Assembly: GCF_011067135.1 (NCBI RefSeq)
Contig: NZ_JAAMOW010000001.1
Location: 620,001 to 684,000 of the forward strand
Length of the DNA stretch: 64,000 bases
Source of the DNA: Solimonas terrae
GTDB taxonomy: Bacteria > Pseudomonadota > Gammaproteobacteria > Nevskiales > Nevskiaceae
Reading direction: 5' to 3'
Shown: one piece after another, positions 1 to 9,419 of the stretch
Layout: each line of letters opens with the position of its first letter
Position numbering within the stretch: the stretch's first letter is position 1
Made by a program: the position numbers and the translations under genes
Notes under the pieces: model-generated
Seen by the model: the letters and a program-made list of their open reading frames with translations, nothing else
Databases searched by the model: none
Told to the model about the DNA's origin: nothing

Positions 1-415
1 CATCGGCCGCCGGCAGGACCAGCTTCAGCGGAATGAAGACGCCGTGGTCATAGCCGCGCTGCGCGTCATCGGCGGCGGGCAGCGCCTGCGCCTCCAGCAA
101 TGTCCGCACGCGCGCGGCCAGCACCGGTGCGCCGGGCGCGCCGTAACGCAGCTGATAAGTGTGCTCGGGAAAGCCGTAGTAGTCGTAGATCAGCGGTGGC
201 TGCGGATGACTGCCGACCGTGAAGGCGGCTTCGAGCCAGTGCGCGGAAATCAGCAGCACGGCGCGTGGCCTCGCCGGCAGGGTTGCGACCAGACCGCGCA
301 GGAAATCCGCCATGCGATCCCAGATGCCGGGCGGATTCCAGTCCATGAAAAAGCAAGGGCCGCCGCCATGCGGAATGTACAGGCTGGGCTGACGAAGCGG
401 ATCGCGATCGGACAT
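1..415 (-). CDS. Class III extradiol ring-cleavage dioxygenase, DODA/YgiD family (partial)
   Basis: Only the N-terminal 138 residues are present; the gene runs off the left edge. Visible family motifs are HGGGP near residue 16, ISAHW near residue 55, DYYGFP near residue 77 and RGYDHGVFIPL near residue 122. These fit the LigB-fold 4,5-DOPA-type dioxygenases, which use a metal held by conserved histidines to open aromatic diols. The start is ATG at 415, just upstream of MSDRDPL. It lies 31 bp downstream of the DUF4105 gene on the same strand, so the two may be co-transcribed. The true substrate cannot be told from this part. YgiD-type enzymes are often of unknown physiological role. Confidence 0.85.
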   Translation of the reverse strand, partial: MSDRDPLRQPSLYIPHGGGPCFFMDWNPPGIWDRMADFLRGLVATLPARPRAVLLISAHWLEAAFTVGSHPQPPLIYDYYGFPEHTYQLRYGAPGAPVLAARVRTLLEAQALPAADDAQRGYDHGVFIPLKLVLPAAD

Positions 416-446
416 GGGGGCGGATACTCCGGAGTGCGTTGCGTTT

Positions 447-1439
447 TCAGATGCCGGGCACGCCATCGCGGATGCGCTGCGAAAAGGCAGGGTCCTGATC
501 GGCAAGCCAGGCGCGCGTGTTGATGCAGCCGGCGCGGCGCAGCGTGGCCAGATCGACACCCGGTGTCAGACCGCCGAGGCCGGCGATGTATTCCGGCAGG
601 CGGCCGGACAGCAACAGCCGGTAATCCAGCGGCAAACGGCCGACGATGCGGCGCAGCATCTCGAACACCACGGTGGTGCAGTTCGCGGTTGCGGTGTTGT
701 ACCAGCGCGGCCGGCGGCGCAGGCTCTCGGCCTCGGCGAGATACGCGAGAAACAGCGAGCGGATTGCGTCCGGCGGCAGGGCGATGCGGTACAGGTAGAC
801 ATCTTCGCGCCGCAGGTTCGATCGCAGGCGCACGATGTCGCGCTCGTCGGCGGCGACCAGGCCGGTTTCGAACTTGCGGAAGAAGCCGCCCAGCGCCGAA
901 TACGCTTCGCCGTGTTCCTTGCGGATCTCGATCGAGAACGCCAGATAGCGATCGTCGGCGAAACCGAACGAGACCAGCACATGGGCGATCAGCGGCCCGG
1001 TCCAGTACGACAGCAGGGCATCGACCGAACGCAGCTGGCCGAGATCGTACTGGCGCGTCTCCCAGCGCGCGCTGTAGTCGCCGAGGCTGCGCCATTCGAA
1101 ATTGCGCACGTTTTCCAGGGTGACGATATCGCCGACGACGCGGCTGCCAAGCTGACGGGCGACATCATCGGCCCAGACGCGGGTATTCGAGGGCCTTATC
1201 GTCCGCCACCAGGCGAGCAGCACGGTCATGGCAATCGCGCCGACCACCAGCGCCGCTCCCGCATGTCCGCTCCAAGGCAGCACGGTCACCAGCAGACCCA
1301 TCACGATCCACGCACCGATCATCCAGCCTCTGCCCGGACCGCGCGCCGGCAGCTGATAGCCGAGCGCAAGGCCGCCCCAGGCGGTCGCCGACAGCGACAG
1401 CAGCGAGCCCAGCCACAGCAGGCTCAAATGCAGCAGCAC
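447..1439 (-). CDS. DUF4105 (Lnb N-terminal periplasmic-like) membrane protein
   Basis: 330 residues. The N-terminus holds about three hydrophobic segments (residues 3-25, 40-55, 60-78). The rest is a DUF4105 domain (about 105-285), a family related to the N-terminal domain of lacto-N-biosidase-type proteins and usually periplasmic. A cysteine in YNTATANCTT (Cys254) and a histidine in IAHVLVSFGF (His153) are the likely conserved Cys-His pair of the family. The enzymatic role of the family in proteobacteria is not established. The gene is followed on the same strand by the dioxygenase. A 171-bp gap separates it from the slipin gene upstream; I see no strong regulatory signal in that gap. Confidence 0.8.
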   Translation of the reverse strand: MLLHLSLLWLGSLLSLSATAWGGLALGYQLPARGPGRGWMIGAWIVMGLLVTVLPWSGHAGAALVVGAIAMTVLLAWWRTIRPSNTRVWADDVARQLGSRVVGDIVTLENVRNFEWRSLGDYSARWETRQYDLGQLRSVDALLSYWTGPLIAHVLVSFGFADDRYLAFSIEIRKEHGEAYSALGGFFRKFETGLVAADERDIVRLRSNLRREDVYLYRIALPPDAIRSLFLAYLAEAESLRRRPRWYNTATANCTTVVFEMLRRIVGRLPLDYRLLLSGRLPEYIAGLGGLTPGVDLATLRRAGCINTRAWLADQDPAFSQRIRDGVPGI

Positions 1440-1610
1440 GTCCGGCCAGGCCGGTGCACGAACGAAAACCGCCGCCGCGCGTCGACGACAGCACCGCCGG
1501 CATCGATCAGCCTGATGGTGTTTTGCATGGCCGGCATTCTGGCATCAAGACCCGGCTTGGCGTCGCGAACCGGCGGAAAGCCCACGGCGCGATCCGCTTC
1601 CAAAGCGGTT

Positions 1611-2360
1611 TCAGCCCTTTTTGCCGCCGACCAGTTGCCCGATCAGATCCATCGGCAGCGGAAACACGATCGTCGAATTGTGCTCGCCGGCGATGTCGAT
1701 CAACGTCTGCAGATAACGCAGCTGGATCGCCAGCGGCTCGCGCGCGAGCAGCGCCGCGGCTTCGGTCAGCCTCTGCGCGGCCTGCATTTCACCCTCGGCG
1801 TGAATCACCTTGGCACGCCGAGTACGCTCGGCTTCCGCCTGCCGGGCGATCGCGCGAATCATGCTCTCGTCGATGTCGACATGCTTGATCTCGACCGTGC
1901 TCACTTTGACACCCCAGGGATCGCTCTGCTCGTCGAGGATGATCTGGATGTCGTTGTTGAGCTTGTCGCGGGCACTGAGCATTTCGTCGAGATCGTGCTG
2001 GCCGAGCACCGAGCGCAAGGTGGTCTGCGCCAGCTGGCTGATGGCGTCGTAATACACGGCGACCTTGAGCGTGGCCTTGGCCGGATCGACGACGCGGAAG
2101 TAGACGACGGCATTGACCTTGACCGAGACGTTGTCGCGCGAGATCACGTCCTGCGAGGGCACGTCCATGACGATGGTGCGCAGATCGACCTTGAGCATGC
2201 GCTGCACCAGTGGAATCAGGACGATCAGACCCGGACCCTTGGTGCCGGTATAGCGCCCGAGCGTCAGCACGACGCCTCGTTCGTATTCGTTGAGCACGCG
2301 CAGCGCCAGCATCAGCGCGGCGACGATCAACGCGAGCAGTGTCACCAGTGCGGTCGGCAT
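1611..2360 (-). CDS. Slipin family SPFH/band 7 membrane-scaffold protein
   Basis: 249 residues: one N-terminal transmembrane segment (about 5-22) followed by an SPFH/band 7 domain. The family signature [20 protein letters not shown] lies in the first third, and a helical stretch [20 protein letters not shown] in the last third would form the coiled coil. Length is typical of bacterial slipins. Slipins form ring-like membrane assemblies, and their genes normally sit next to nfeD, as here: the NfeD gene ends 13 bp upstream on the same strand. The pair is almost certainly one operon. Function is inferred from the family (membrane microdomain organisation). Confidence 0.9.
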   Translation of the reverse strand: MPTALVTLLALIVAALMLALRVLNEYERGVVLTLGRYTGTKGPGLIVLIPLVQRMLKVDLRTIVMDVPSQDVISRDNVSVKVNAVVYFRVVDPAKATLKVAVYYDAISQLAQTTLRSVLGQHDLDEMLSARDKLNNDIQIILDEQSDPWGVKVSTVEIKHVDIDESMIRAIARQAEAERTRRAKVIHAEGEMQAAQRLTEAAALLAREPLAIQLRYLQTLIDIAGEHNSTIVFPLPMDLIGQLVGGKKG

Positions 2361-2373
2361 GTGCTTTCTCCTG

Positions 2374-3231
2374 TCAGGTGGTTCCGGATGACGCGAAGGG
2401 TTCGACCACGAGCGTCAGCCCGTCGCGATCGACGATGCGCACGGTGTCGCCGGGCGCCAGCGCACGCGTTGCCGCGATGCGCCAGCGCTCACCGTGGAAG
2501 CGCGCCCAGCCTTCATGGCAACTGCCGTCGACCGACTGTACCTGCACCGTGCTGCCGATGAACTCGGCGCTGCCCTTGCCGGATGCAGCACGGCGCACGC
2601 GCCAGACGAAGTACAGGGTCAGCGCCATGATCATAGCGACAGCGATCGCAAGGCCGAGACCCAGCGCCAGATCGAACCCGTGACCCGCACCTGCCCCCAT
2701 CAACGTGATCGAGCCGGTCACGAACGCGACGAGACCGCCGACACCGAGCACGCCGAAACTCGGCACGGTCGCCTCCGCGAACAACAGCATCAGCCCCAGC
2801 ACCATCAGCGCAAGCCCGCGGTAGTCGATCGGCAGCACCTGCACCGCGAACAGCCACAGCAGCAGACAGCTCGCGCCGACCACGCCGGGCAGGGTTGCGC
2901 CGGGATGCAGCGCTTCGAGCAGCAAGCCGTAGATGCCGGCCAGCAGCAGCAGATAGGCCACGATGGGCCTCGCGATCAGGCCCAGCAGGCGATCGCGCCA
3001 GCCCGGGTCCAGCATGACGATGCGGGCTCCGACGATGTTCGGCGCCGGTGCCGGAATCGCGCCCGTCGCGACGTTGCCGACCGGCGCACCGCGCGCCGCA
3101 TCGGCAGCCTGCAGCCCGATGCCGCCGTGCACGGTCGGCCCCGCGGGGTCGGCATCGGGAGCGACGTCCGCGCGACCGGCGGCGGCGATCAAACCGGCAC
3201 ACAAGGCGAACAGCAGCGCACACATCCTCAT
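2374..3231 (-). CDS. NfeD family membrane protein lacking most of the ClpP-like protease domain
   Basis: 285 residues. A Sec signal peptide ([20 protein letters not shown]) leads a short periplasmic stretch. About four transmembrane helices follow (roughly 85-220), then a C-terminal NfeD OB-fold domain ending near [11 protein letters not shown]. Long NfeD proteins carry a ClpP-like serine protease domain of about 200 residues between the signal peptide and the membrane part. Here only about 55 residues remain (ending in [12 protein letters not shown]), so no protease can form. I chose ATG 3231 because GGAG lies 9 bp upstream; ATG 3246 is the alternative. The slipin gene follows at once. The gene is divergent from mutS with 135 bp between starts. 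Confidence 0.85.
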   Translation of the reverse strand: MRMCALLFALCAGLIAAAGRADVAPDADPAGPTVHGGIGLQAADAARGAPVGNVATGAIPAPAPNIVGARIVMLDPGWRDRLLGLIARPIVAYLLLLAGIYGLLLEALHPGATLPGVVGASCLLLWLFAVQVLPIDYRGLALMVLGLMLLFAEATVPSFGVLGVGGLVAFVTGSITLMGAGAGHGFDLALGLGLAIAVAMIMALTLYFVWRVRRAASGKGSAEFIGSTVQVQSVDGSCHEGWARFHGERWRIAATRALAPGDTVRIVDRDGLTLVVEPFASSGTT

Positions 3232-3366
3232 CGGCACTCGCTCCATCCGGGCGAAACCCGAATCCACCTTACTCCTGTTTCGAGGGCCCGCAAGGCAATC
3301 GAAATCGCCGTGGCCAAGCGGTTCGGCAGCCCCGGATGCGGTCCGGTTTCGGAGATAATCGCGGCG

Positions 3367-5979
3367 ATGAAGAATCCGAACGTTCAGGCGCACACGCCGC
3401 TGATGCAGCAGTACCTCGGCATCAAATCGCAGCACCCCGATACGCTGGTGCTGTTTCGCATGGGCGATTTCTACGAACTGTTCTATGACGATGCGCGCCG
3501 TGCCGCGCAACTGCTCAACATCACGTTGACGCGGCGCGGCGAATCGGCTGGATTGCCGGTGATCATGGCCGGTGTGCCGCATCACGCGCTGGAGCAGTAT
3601 CTGGCGCGGCTGATCAAGGCCGGCGAGTCGGTGGTAATCGCCGAACAGGTCGGCGAAGTCGGCGCCGAGAAAGGTCCGGTACGGCGCGAGGTGGCGCGCA
3701 TCGTCACGCCGGGCACGGCGACCGACGATGCGCTGCTTGACGCGCGCGCGCAAACGCTGCTTGCCGCCGTCTGTTCCACCGACCAGAACTACGGCCTGGC
3801 CTGGCTGGAACTGTCGTCCGGTCGCTTCAGTGTGCTGCAGACCGCGTCGCTCGCCGAGCTGCACGCCGAGCTGTTCCGCCTGCAGGCCAGCGAGCTGCTG
3901 GCGCCGGACGGCTTTTCCGGCGACTACGACGGCTTTCGCCCGCGCAGCCGGCCGATCTGGCATTTCGACTCGGCGTCGGCGTACCGCCTGCTGACTGAAC
4001 AATTCCAGACGCGCGATCTGCGCGGCTTCGGCGCCGAAGGGCTGGGCGCCGCGATCGCCGCCGCCGGCGCGCTGCTGCAGTACGTGCAGGAAACGCAGAA
4101 GAGCAGCCTGCCGCACCTGCGCAGCCTGCGCGTCGAGACGCCGGGCGATGCCCTGATCCTCGATGCGGCAACGCGCCGCAATCTCGAGATCGATCGCTCG
4201 CTGTCCGGCAGCCACGATCACACATTGCTGCGGGTCGTCGACACCTGCGTGACGGCGATGGGGGCACGCGCGCTGCAACGCTGGCTGACGCGACCGCTGC
4301 GCAGCCATGCCGCGCTCGAGGCCCGCTACGACGCCGTCGCCCAGCTCGCCGAGGCGCAGGTGCGCGGCAGCGGCGACGAGATGCTGCGCGCGGCGCTGCG
4401 CGACATCACCGACGTCGAACGCATACTGGCGCGCATCGCACTGCGCTCGGCGCGCCCGCGCGATCTGGCCGGCCTGAGTGCGAGTCTGGCCAGCCTGCCG
4501 AACGTGGTCGACGCACTCGCCGGGATCGACGCACCGCTGCTGCACGAGCTCGGCGAGCGGCTCGGCGAACACGGCGCGCTGTGCGCGCAGCTGCGGGCGG
4601 CGCTTGCCGATGAACTGCCGTTGCTGGCGCGCGACGGCGGCGTGTTCCGCAGCGGCTTCGACGCCGACCTCGATCGGCTACGCGGCCTGTCCGAGAACGC
4701 CGATGGCTTTCTCGTCGATCTCGAGGCCCGCGAACGTCAGCGCAGCGGCATCGAGACGCTCAAGGTCGGCTACAACCGCGTGCACGGCTACTACCTCGAA
4801 GCCGGCAAGACGCATGCAGCGAAGATTCCGGCCGATTACACGCGCCGCCAGACACTGACAAATTACGAGCGCTACATCACCGAGGAACTCAAGCAGTTCG
4901 AGGACCAGGTGCTGTCGGCACGCGACCGGGCTCTGGCCCGCGAAAAACAGTTGTACGAAACGCTGCTCGACCGGATTGCGGCCGACCTCGCGCCGCTGCA
5001 GACCATGGCGCAGGCGATCGCCGAACTCGACGTGCTGGCCTGCTTCGCCGACACCGCTCGGCGAAGCAAATGGTGTCGCCCGCAGCTGCTTGCGGAGCCC
5101 TGCCTGACGATCCGCGCCGGCCGCCATCCGGTCGTCGAGGCGAGCCTGCAGACGCCATTCGTGCCGAACGATCTCACGCTCGGCGACACCGCCCGACTGC
5201 TGGTGATCACCGGTCCGAACATGGGTGGCAAGTCCACGTACATGCGGCAGACCGCGCTGATCGTGTTGCTCGCGCACGCCGGCTGCTTCGTGCCGGCCGA
5301 CGCCGCGACGATCGGTCCGATCGATCGCATCTTCACGCGTATCGGCGCCGCCGACGATCTGGCGTCGGGACAATCGACCTTCATGGTCGAAATGAGCGAG
5401 ACCGCCAACATCCTGCATAACGCGACGCGCGAATCGCTGGTGCTGATGGACGAGATCGGTCGCGGTACCTCGACCTACGACGGGCTGTCGCTGGCACGCG
5501 CGGTTGCCGAATTTCTCGCCACCGACGTGCGCGCATTCGCGCTGTTCGCCACCCACTACTTCGAGCTGACGGCGCTGGCCGACACCCTGCCCGGCGTCGC
5601 CAACGTCCATCTCGACGCCGCGGAATACAGCGACGCGCAGGGTGAACGACTGGTCTTCCTACACAACGTCAAGGCCGGCCCCGCCAACCGCTCGTTCGGC
5701 CTGCAGGTCGCCGCGCTGGCCGGCGTGCCGCAGGCCGTGATCCGCGCCGCTCGCGGTCATCTGCAGACGCTGGAGAATCGGCCGCAGGTCGATGCCGGTC
5801 TGCCGCTTCCGGCCAACCCGGTCCGCGCCGCGGACAAGCCGCAGCTGTCCCTGTTCGCGCCGGCCTCGCCGTCGGCGGCGATGAAACTGCTCGACGCGCT
5901 GGAACCGGACGCGCTGTCGCCACGCGATGCCCTCGATGCACTGTACGAACTGAAGAAAACCCGGCGCCGCGAGCTGTAG
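3367..5979 (+). CDS. mutS: DNA mismatch repair protein MutS
   Basis: 870 residues, the normal length for MutS. The protein binds mismatched or looped DNA as a dimer and uses ATP to signal MutL. The mismatch-contacting Phe-x-Glu is visible in [11 protein letters not shown] (F35, E37). The ATPase domain has Walker [10 protein letters not shown] at 616-624 and Walker [13 protein letters not shown] about 75 residues later. The C-terminus ([15 protein letters not shown]) is the usual tetramerisation tail. ATG 3367 is chosen because it gives the canonical N-terminus [17 protein letters not shown], with GGAGA upstream; the frame is open further upstream but that part is antisense to nfeD. It is transcribed divergently from the nfeD-slipin operon. 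Confidence 0.98.
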   Translation: MKNPNVQAHTPLMQQYLGIKSQHPDTLVLFRMGDFYELFYDDARRAAQLLNITLTRRGESAGLPVIMAGVPHHALEQYLARLIKAGESVVIAEQVGEVGAEKGPVRREVARIVTPGTATDDALLDARAQTLLAAVCSTDQNYGLAWLELSSGRFSVLQTASLAELHAELFRLQASELLAPDGFSGDYDGFRPRSRPIWHFDSASAYRLLTEQFQTRDLRGFGAEGLGAAIAAAGALLQYVQETQKSSLPHLRSLRVETPGDALILDAATRRNLEIDRSLSGSHDHTLLRVVDTCVTAMGARALQRWLTRPLRSHAALEARYDAVAQLAEAQVRGSGDEMLRAALRDITDVERILARIALRSARPRDLAGLSASLASLPNVVDALAGIDAPLLHELGERLGEHGALCAQLRAALADELPLLARDGGVFRSGFDADLDRLRGLSENADGFLVDLEARERQRSGIETLKVGYNRVHGYYLEAGKTHAAKIPADYTRRQTLTNYERYITEELKQFEDQVLSARDRALAREKQLYETLLDRIAADLAPLQTMAQAIAELDVLACFADTARRSKWCRPQLLAEPCLTIRAGRHPVVEASLQTPFVPNDLTLGDTARLLVITGPNMGGKSTYMRQTALIVLLAHAGCFVPADAATIGPIDRIFTRIGAADDLASGQSTFMVEMSETANILHNATRESLVLMDEIGRGTSTYDGLSLARAVAEFLATDVRAFALFATHYFELTALADTLPGVANVHLDAAEYSDAQGERLVFLHNVKAGPANRSFGLQVAALAGVPQAVIRAARGHLQTLENRPQVDAGLPLPANPVRAADKPQLSLFAPASPSAAMKLLDALEPDALSPRDALDALYELKKTRRREL

Positions 5980-6008
5980 CGGCGCCGACCGACGCCTGCG
6001 GAGGTTTC

Positions 6009-6344
6009 ATGAGCACGCCATTCGCGACCACGCCTGCAACGCCGTACTACGCCGTGATCTTCAGTTCGCTGCGCTCGGCCGCGTCAGCCGGCTATGAACA
6101 GACCGCGGCGCGCATGCTGGAACTTGCCGCCGGACAGGACGGCTTTCTGGGCGCCGAAAGCTGCCGCGGCGCCGACGGCTTCGGCATCACCGTCTCGTAC
6201 TGGCGCAGCGAAGCGGCAATCGCCGCCTGGAAGCAGCAGGCCGAACATCGCATCGCCCGCGAGACAGGGCGTCGCGACTGGTATCGGCATTACGAGATTC
6301 GCGTCGCCAAAGTCGAACGCGCCTACGGCGGTCCGCCGACCTAG
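6009..6344 (+). CDS. Antibiotic biosynthesis monooxygenase (ABM) domain protein
   Basis: 111 residues with a single ABM ferredoxin-like domain. Typical marks are YYAVIFSSLR at the first strand, the MLELAAGQDGFLGAES loop, and SYWRSEAAIAAWKQ in the second half. Related small proteins act as cofactor-free oxygenases or heme-degrading enzymes; many have no known substrate. A strong Shine-Dalgarno (GGAGG) lies 4 bp before the ATG. The gene is 29 bp downstream of mutS on the same strand and could be read through from it. A MarR regulator with its own promoter follows. Confidence 0.8.
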   Translation: MSTPFATTPATPYYAVIFSSLRSAASAGYEQTAARMLELAAGQDGFLGAESCRGADGFGITVSYWRSEAAIAAWKQQAEHRIARETGRRDWYRHYEIRVAKVERAYGGPPT

Positions 6345-6381
6345 CCGGCGCCATCGTCGACTTCGATCAGATCGCGGCATC

Positions 6382-6435
6382 TTTCCGGGAAAAGATAGTG
6401 AAGATATAATCAGTAAAACTGACTTTCTACTGATT
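6382..6435 (+). promoter_or_regulatory. Promoter and 8-bp inverted-repeat operator of the marR-efflux operon
   Basis: A perfect -10 hexamer TATAAT lies at 6405-6410, with a weak -35 (TTTCCG, 6382-6387) at 17 bp. Immediately overlapping the -10 and the expected start of transcription is a perfect inverted repeat, AATCAGTA (6408-6415) and TACTGATT (6428-6435), separated by 12 bp. This is the size and place expected for a MarR dimer site, so the operon is probably repressed by its own first gene product. The right half overlaps the TTG start codon of marR. Confidence 0.75.
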
Positions 6436-6925
6436 GCCCGTGTCCAGCGAAAAACCCGACCTCGCGTCGCTGGTGCCGCCCGAGTTCCGCGGCCATCTCG
6501 GCTTTCTGCTGAGCAAGGCGCATCGTGCCCTGCTGTCCGAGATCGAAACCGTGTTCGCGGACGAGCTGTCGATCCGGCATTTCGCGATTCTCAGCGTCCT
6601 CCACCACCGTGGCGGCCTGCGGCAGACCGACATCGCCGGCGTCATCGGCATCGATCGCACGACGACCATGAAGATCGTCGACGAACTCGAACAGAGCGGC
6701 ATGGTGCGGCGCTCGCCGCATTCCGAAGACCGCCGCGCCAATGCTCTGGACCTGACCGACAAGGGGCGTGCCTGGCGCGAACGCATGCTGCCGGGCGTGA
6801 TCGAGCAGGAGGCCGTGTTCCTGGACTCGCTGAGCGAGGGCGAACGCACGCTGCTGCAGGAACTGCTGCTGCGCCTGGTCACGGCGTCCTTCGACCGTAA
6901 GCGTACTAATTGTCATCAACCATGA
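6434..6925 (+). CDS. MarR family transcriptional regulator of the efflux operon
   Basis: 163 residues from TTG 6434; GTG 6440 is an equally possible start. The winged helix-turn-helix core runs about 45-115, with LRQTDIAGVIGIDRTTTMKI as the recognition region and EDRRANALDLTDKG as the wing. MarR proteins repress efflux genes and are released by small aromatic or lipophilic ligands. The inverted repeat overlapping its promoter and start codon suggests autorepression. It overlaps the downstream TolC-like gene by ATGA (6922-6925), so the regulator and the three efflux genes are one operon, as in EmrR-EmrAB systems. No clear Shine-Dalgarno is seen, and the predicted leader is under 20 nt. Confidence 0.9.
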   Translation: MPVSSEKPDLASLVPPEFRGHLGFLLSKAHRALLSEIETVFADELSIRHFAILSVLHHRGGLRQTDIAGVIGIDRTTTMKIVDELEQSGMVRRSPHSEDRRANALDLTDKGRAWRERMLPGVIEQEAVFLDSLSEGERTLLQELLLRLVTASFDRKRTNCHQP

Positions 6926-8271
6926 TAAAGATCGTCCCCCGCCACTGGCGGTATCCGTGTTTGCCGGCCGTGTTCGGCCTGCTGCTCGGCGGCCTGCTGC
7001 CGTATTCGGCACTTGCCGACGACGCGGCGCCGGCGGCGCTGAGCCTGCATGACGTCATCACCCGCGCCGTGCAGATGGCGCCACCGCAGCGGATTGCCGA
7101 GGCGTCGCTGGCGCTCGCGCAGGCGCAGCAGGACGCCAGCCGTGCAAACCTGCTGCCACAGATCGGGGTTTCGGTGTCGCAACTGCGCCAGACCACCAAT
7201 CCGGCCACCCTCGGCTTCAACTTCCCCGGCCTGCCGTCGCTGATCGGTCCGTACTCGGTGTTCGATGCACGCATCAAGGCATCGCAGAAGCTGGTCGACT
7301 TCGCGGCCGCCGCGGAACTGAGCAGTGCCGAGTTCGGCACGCGTGCGGCCGCAGCGCAGGCCGAAGCCAGCCGTGAATCGATCGCCAGCCACGCCGCGCT
7401 GGCCTACATCCAGGTGCTCGGCAGCGAGGAAATGCTGGCGAGCGCGCGGGCCGATCTCGGCCTTGCCAATGATCTGCTGAGCTTGTCGCGCGATCAGCAG
7501 AAGGCCGGCATTGCATCGGGTGTCGACGTCGCGCGTGCGGAAACGGCAGTCGCCCAGGATCGCTATGCCGTATCGGAATCCGAGACCGCGATCGCACAGG
7601 CGCGCCTGCAGCTGCAGCGACTGGCGGTACTGCCGATGGACCAGCCGCTGAAACTGTCGGGCGATCTCGATCACGCGGCAGCGCCGGAACTCGATATTGC
7701 GCATGCCCTGCAAACCGCCGACAGCCAGCGGCCGGAGCTGGTCGCGATCGACGCGTCGATCCGGCAGGCCGATGCCGAACTGTCGGCGGCAAAACGGCGG
7801 CGCCTGCCAACGCTGTCGCTGGTGGCCGACTACGGCCTGTCGTCGAATACACCGGGCCAGAACGACGAAGACACGTATCGATACGGCGCCACCATCGATC
7901 TGCCGCTGTACGCAGGCGGCGCGATCAAGGCTCAGGAAGATGCCGCGAAGCTGCGCCTCGAACAGCAGCGCATCCAGCTCGAAGACCTTCGCCAGCAGAT
8001 CGAGCAGGACGTACGTCTGGCGATCGCCACCGCCGCCGCAAGCCGCGAGCAGGTGCGGGCGGCGCTGTCGGCGCGCGATCTCGCCGAGCGCGAACTGGAA
8101 CTGGCACGCGATCGTTTCAGCAATGGCGTGGCCGACAACGTCGACGTGATCCGTGCACAGACCAGCCTCGCGCGCGCGCGCGCGCAGGCGATTGCCGCGC
8201 AGGCGGCGTACCAGCAGGCACGCGTCAACCTCGCGGCCGCGCAGGGCAAGGCGCGGCAATTCGATCTTTGA
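6922..8271 (+). CDS. TolC/NodT-type outer membrane efflux protein
   Basis: 449 residues from ATG 6922, which overlaps the marR stop codon (ATGA). A signal peptide ends near PYSALADDAAP. Two repeats of the outer membrane efflux protein domain follow, rich in Ala/Gln/Arg heptads that form the periplasmic alpha-barrel; PLYAGGAIKAQEDAAKL marks the second repeat. No lipobox cysteine is seen, so it is TolC-like rather than a NodT lipoprotein. It would form the outer membrane exit duct for the HlyD/DHA2 pair encoded next. A run of CG dinucleotides near 8168-8182 lies in the coding frame and has no visible effect. Confidence 0.92.
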   Translation: MIKIVPRHWRYPCLPAVFGLLLGGLLPYSALADDAAPAALSLHDVITRAVQMAPPQRIAEASLALAQAQQDASRANLLPQIGVSVSQLRQTTNPATLGFNFPGLPSLIGPYSVFDARIKASQKLVDFAAAAELSSAEFGTRAAAAQAEASRESIASHAALAYIQVLGSEEMLASARADLGLANDLLSLSRDQQKAGIASGVDVARAETAVAQDRYAVSESETAIAQARLQLQRLAVLPMDQPLKLSGDLDHAAAPELDIAHALQTADSQRPELVAIDASIRQADAELSAAKRRRLPTLSLVADYGLSSNTPGQNDEDTYRYGATIDLPLYAGGAIKAQEDAAKLRLEQQRIQLEDLRQQIEQDVRLAIATAAASREQVRAALSARDLAERELELARDRFSNGVADNVDVIRAQTSLARARAQAIAAQAAYQQARVNLAAAQGKARQFDL

Positions 8272-8329
8272 ACAGGGCTGCGACCCGGGCGTCGCAGCTT
8301 GAACCGAAACGGAACAGGCACAGACAACG

Positions 8330-9418
8330 ATGAACAAGGAACAGGAGGCGCGATCTTCGCGCAAGCCGCTGCTGATCGGGATCGCCGGCATCGTCGCGGT
8401 GATCGCCGCGGTCGCCTGGTGGATCTCGCGAGGTTACGAATCGACCGACGATGCGTTCATCCAGGCCGACATCACGATGGTGGCGCCGCGCGTCAGCGGC
8501 ACCGTGATCGCCATCCATGTCGATGACAATCAGGCGGTGCACGCCGGCGATCCCCTGTTCGAGCTCGATCCTGCCGACTACATCACGCATGTCCGTCAGG
8601 CCGAGGCCAATCTCGCTGCCGCGCAGGCGCAGGCGCAATCGGCGCAGGCCGATCTGACGATCACGCAGACCAGCGCGCCGGCAATGGTCGCGCAATCGCA
8701 GGCAGCGCTGGTGGCCGCACGCGCGCAGGCCGAACGTGCGCAGGCCGATGCCAGGCGCTACGAGTCGCTGTACGCCAAGGACGAGATCTCGCAGCAGACG
8801 CTCGATCAGGCGCGCACCACGGCGCGCGCACTGAAGGCGCAGGCCGATCAGGCTGCCGCACAGCTGACGGCGTCGCAGACCACGACCGAACAGCTCGGCG
8901 CCAAGCAGGCGCAGCTTGCCGCGGCACAGGCGGCCGTGGCGCAGGCGCAGGCAGCGCTCGATCAGGCAAAACTGCAGCTCTCGTACACCAGGGTTGCCGC
9001 CCCCAGCGACGGCCGCGTCACGCGCAAGAACCTGCAACCGGGCTCGCAGCTGCAGGCCGGCAGTCCGGTGCTGGCGCTGGTCGGCACGACGCCCTGGATC
9101 GTTGCCAATTTCAAGGAAACCCAGTTGCGCCACATGCGCGTCGGCCAGCCGGTCAGCGTGGAGATCGATGCCTACTCCGGGCAGAAATTCAGCGCGCGCG
9201 TCGACAGCGTGCAGGCCGGAACCGGTTCGGCCTTCAGTCTGCTGCCGGCCGAAAATGCCAGCGGCAACTTCGTGAAGGTGGTGCAGCGCGTACCGGTCAA
9301 GCTGGTCTTCGATCCCCTGCCGTCACCCGAGCTGCATCTGGCGCCGGGCATGTCGGTGGTGCCGAAGGTCGACATCCGCGATGACAGCGGCACCCGCCTC
9401 GCGCAGAAGGCCGGCTGA
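8330..9418 (+). CDS. HlyD/EmrA-type membrane fusion protein
   Basis: 362 residues. One N-terminal transmembrane helix (about 11-32) precedes the biotinyl-lipoyl half YESTDDAFIQADITMVAPRV, a long Ala/Gln-rich coiled coil (about 85-210), the second lipoyl half, and the beta-barrel domain (SYTRVAAPSDGRVTRKNL onward). This is the periplasmic adaptor of EmrAB-TolC type exporters. It joins the inner membrane pump to the outer membrane duct encoded just upstream. It starts 58 bp after the TolC-like gene and ends 1 bp before the pump gene. Confidence 0.93.
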   Translation: MNKEQEARSSRKPLLIGIAGIVAVIAAVAWWISRGYESTDDAFIQADITMVAPRVSGTVIAIHVDDNQAVHAGDPLFELDPADYITHVRQAEANLAAAQAQAQSAQADLTITQTSAPAMVAQSQAALVAARAQAERAQADARRYESLYAKDEISQQTLDQARTTARALKAQADQAAAQLTASQTTTEQLGAKQAQLAAAQAAVAQAQAALDQAKLQLSYTRVAAPSDGRVTRKNLQPGSQLQAGSPVLALVGTTPWIVANFKETQLRHMRVGQPVSVEIDAYSGQKFSARVDSVQAGTGSAFSLLPAENASGNFVKVVQRVPVKLVFDPLPSPELHLAPGMSVVPKVDIRDDSGTRLAQKAG

Positions 9419-9419
9419 A

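Noticed and set aside
414-2561. Long plus-strand open frame opposite the DUF4105 and slipin genes
   Set aside because: The frame is the antisense of recognised genes. Its protein is rich in Arg/Gln/His/Asp with no family motif, as expected from stop-poor high-GC antisense DNA.
8168-8182. CG dinucleotide run in the TolC-like gene as a possible phase-variation tract
   Set aside because: The run is short, in a conserved coding frame that stays intact, and CG repeats arise easily in Ala/Arg-rich high-GC codons.
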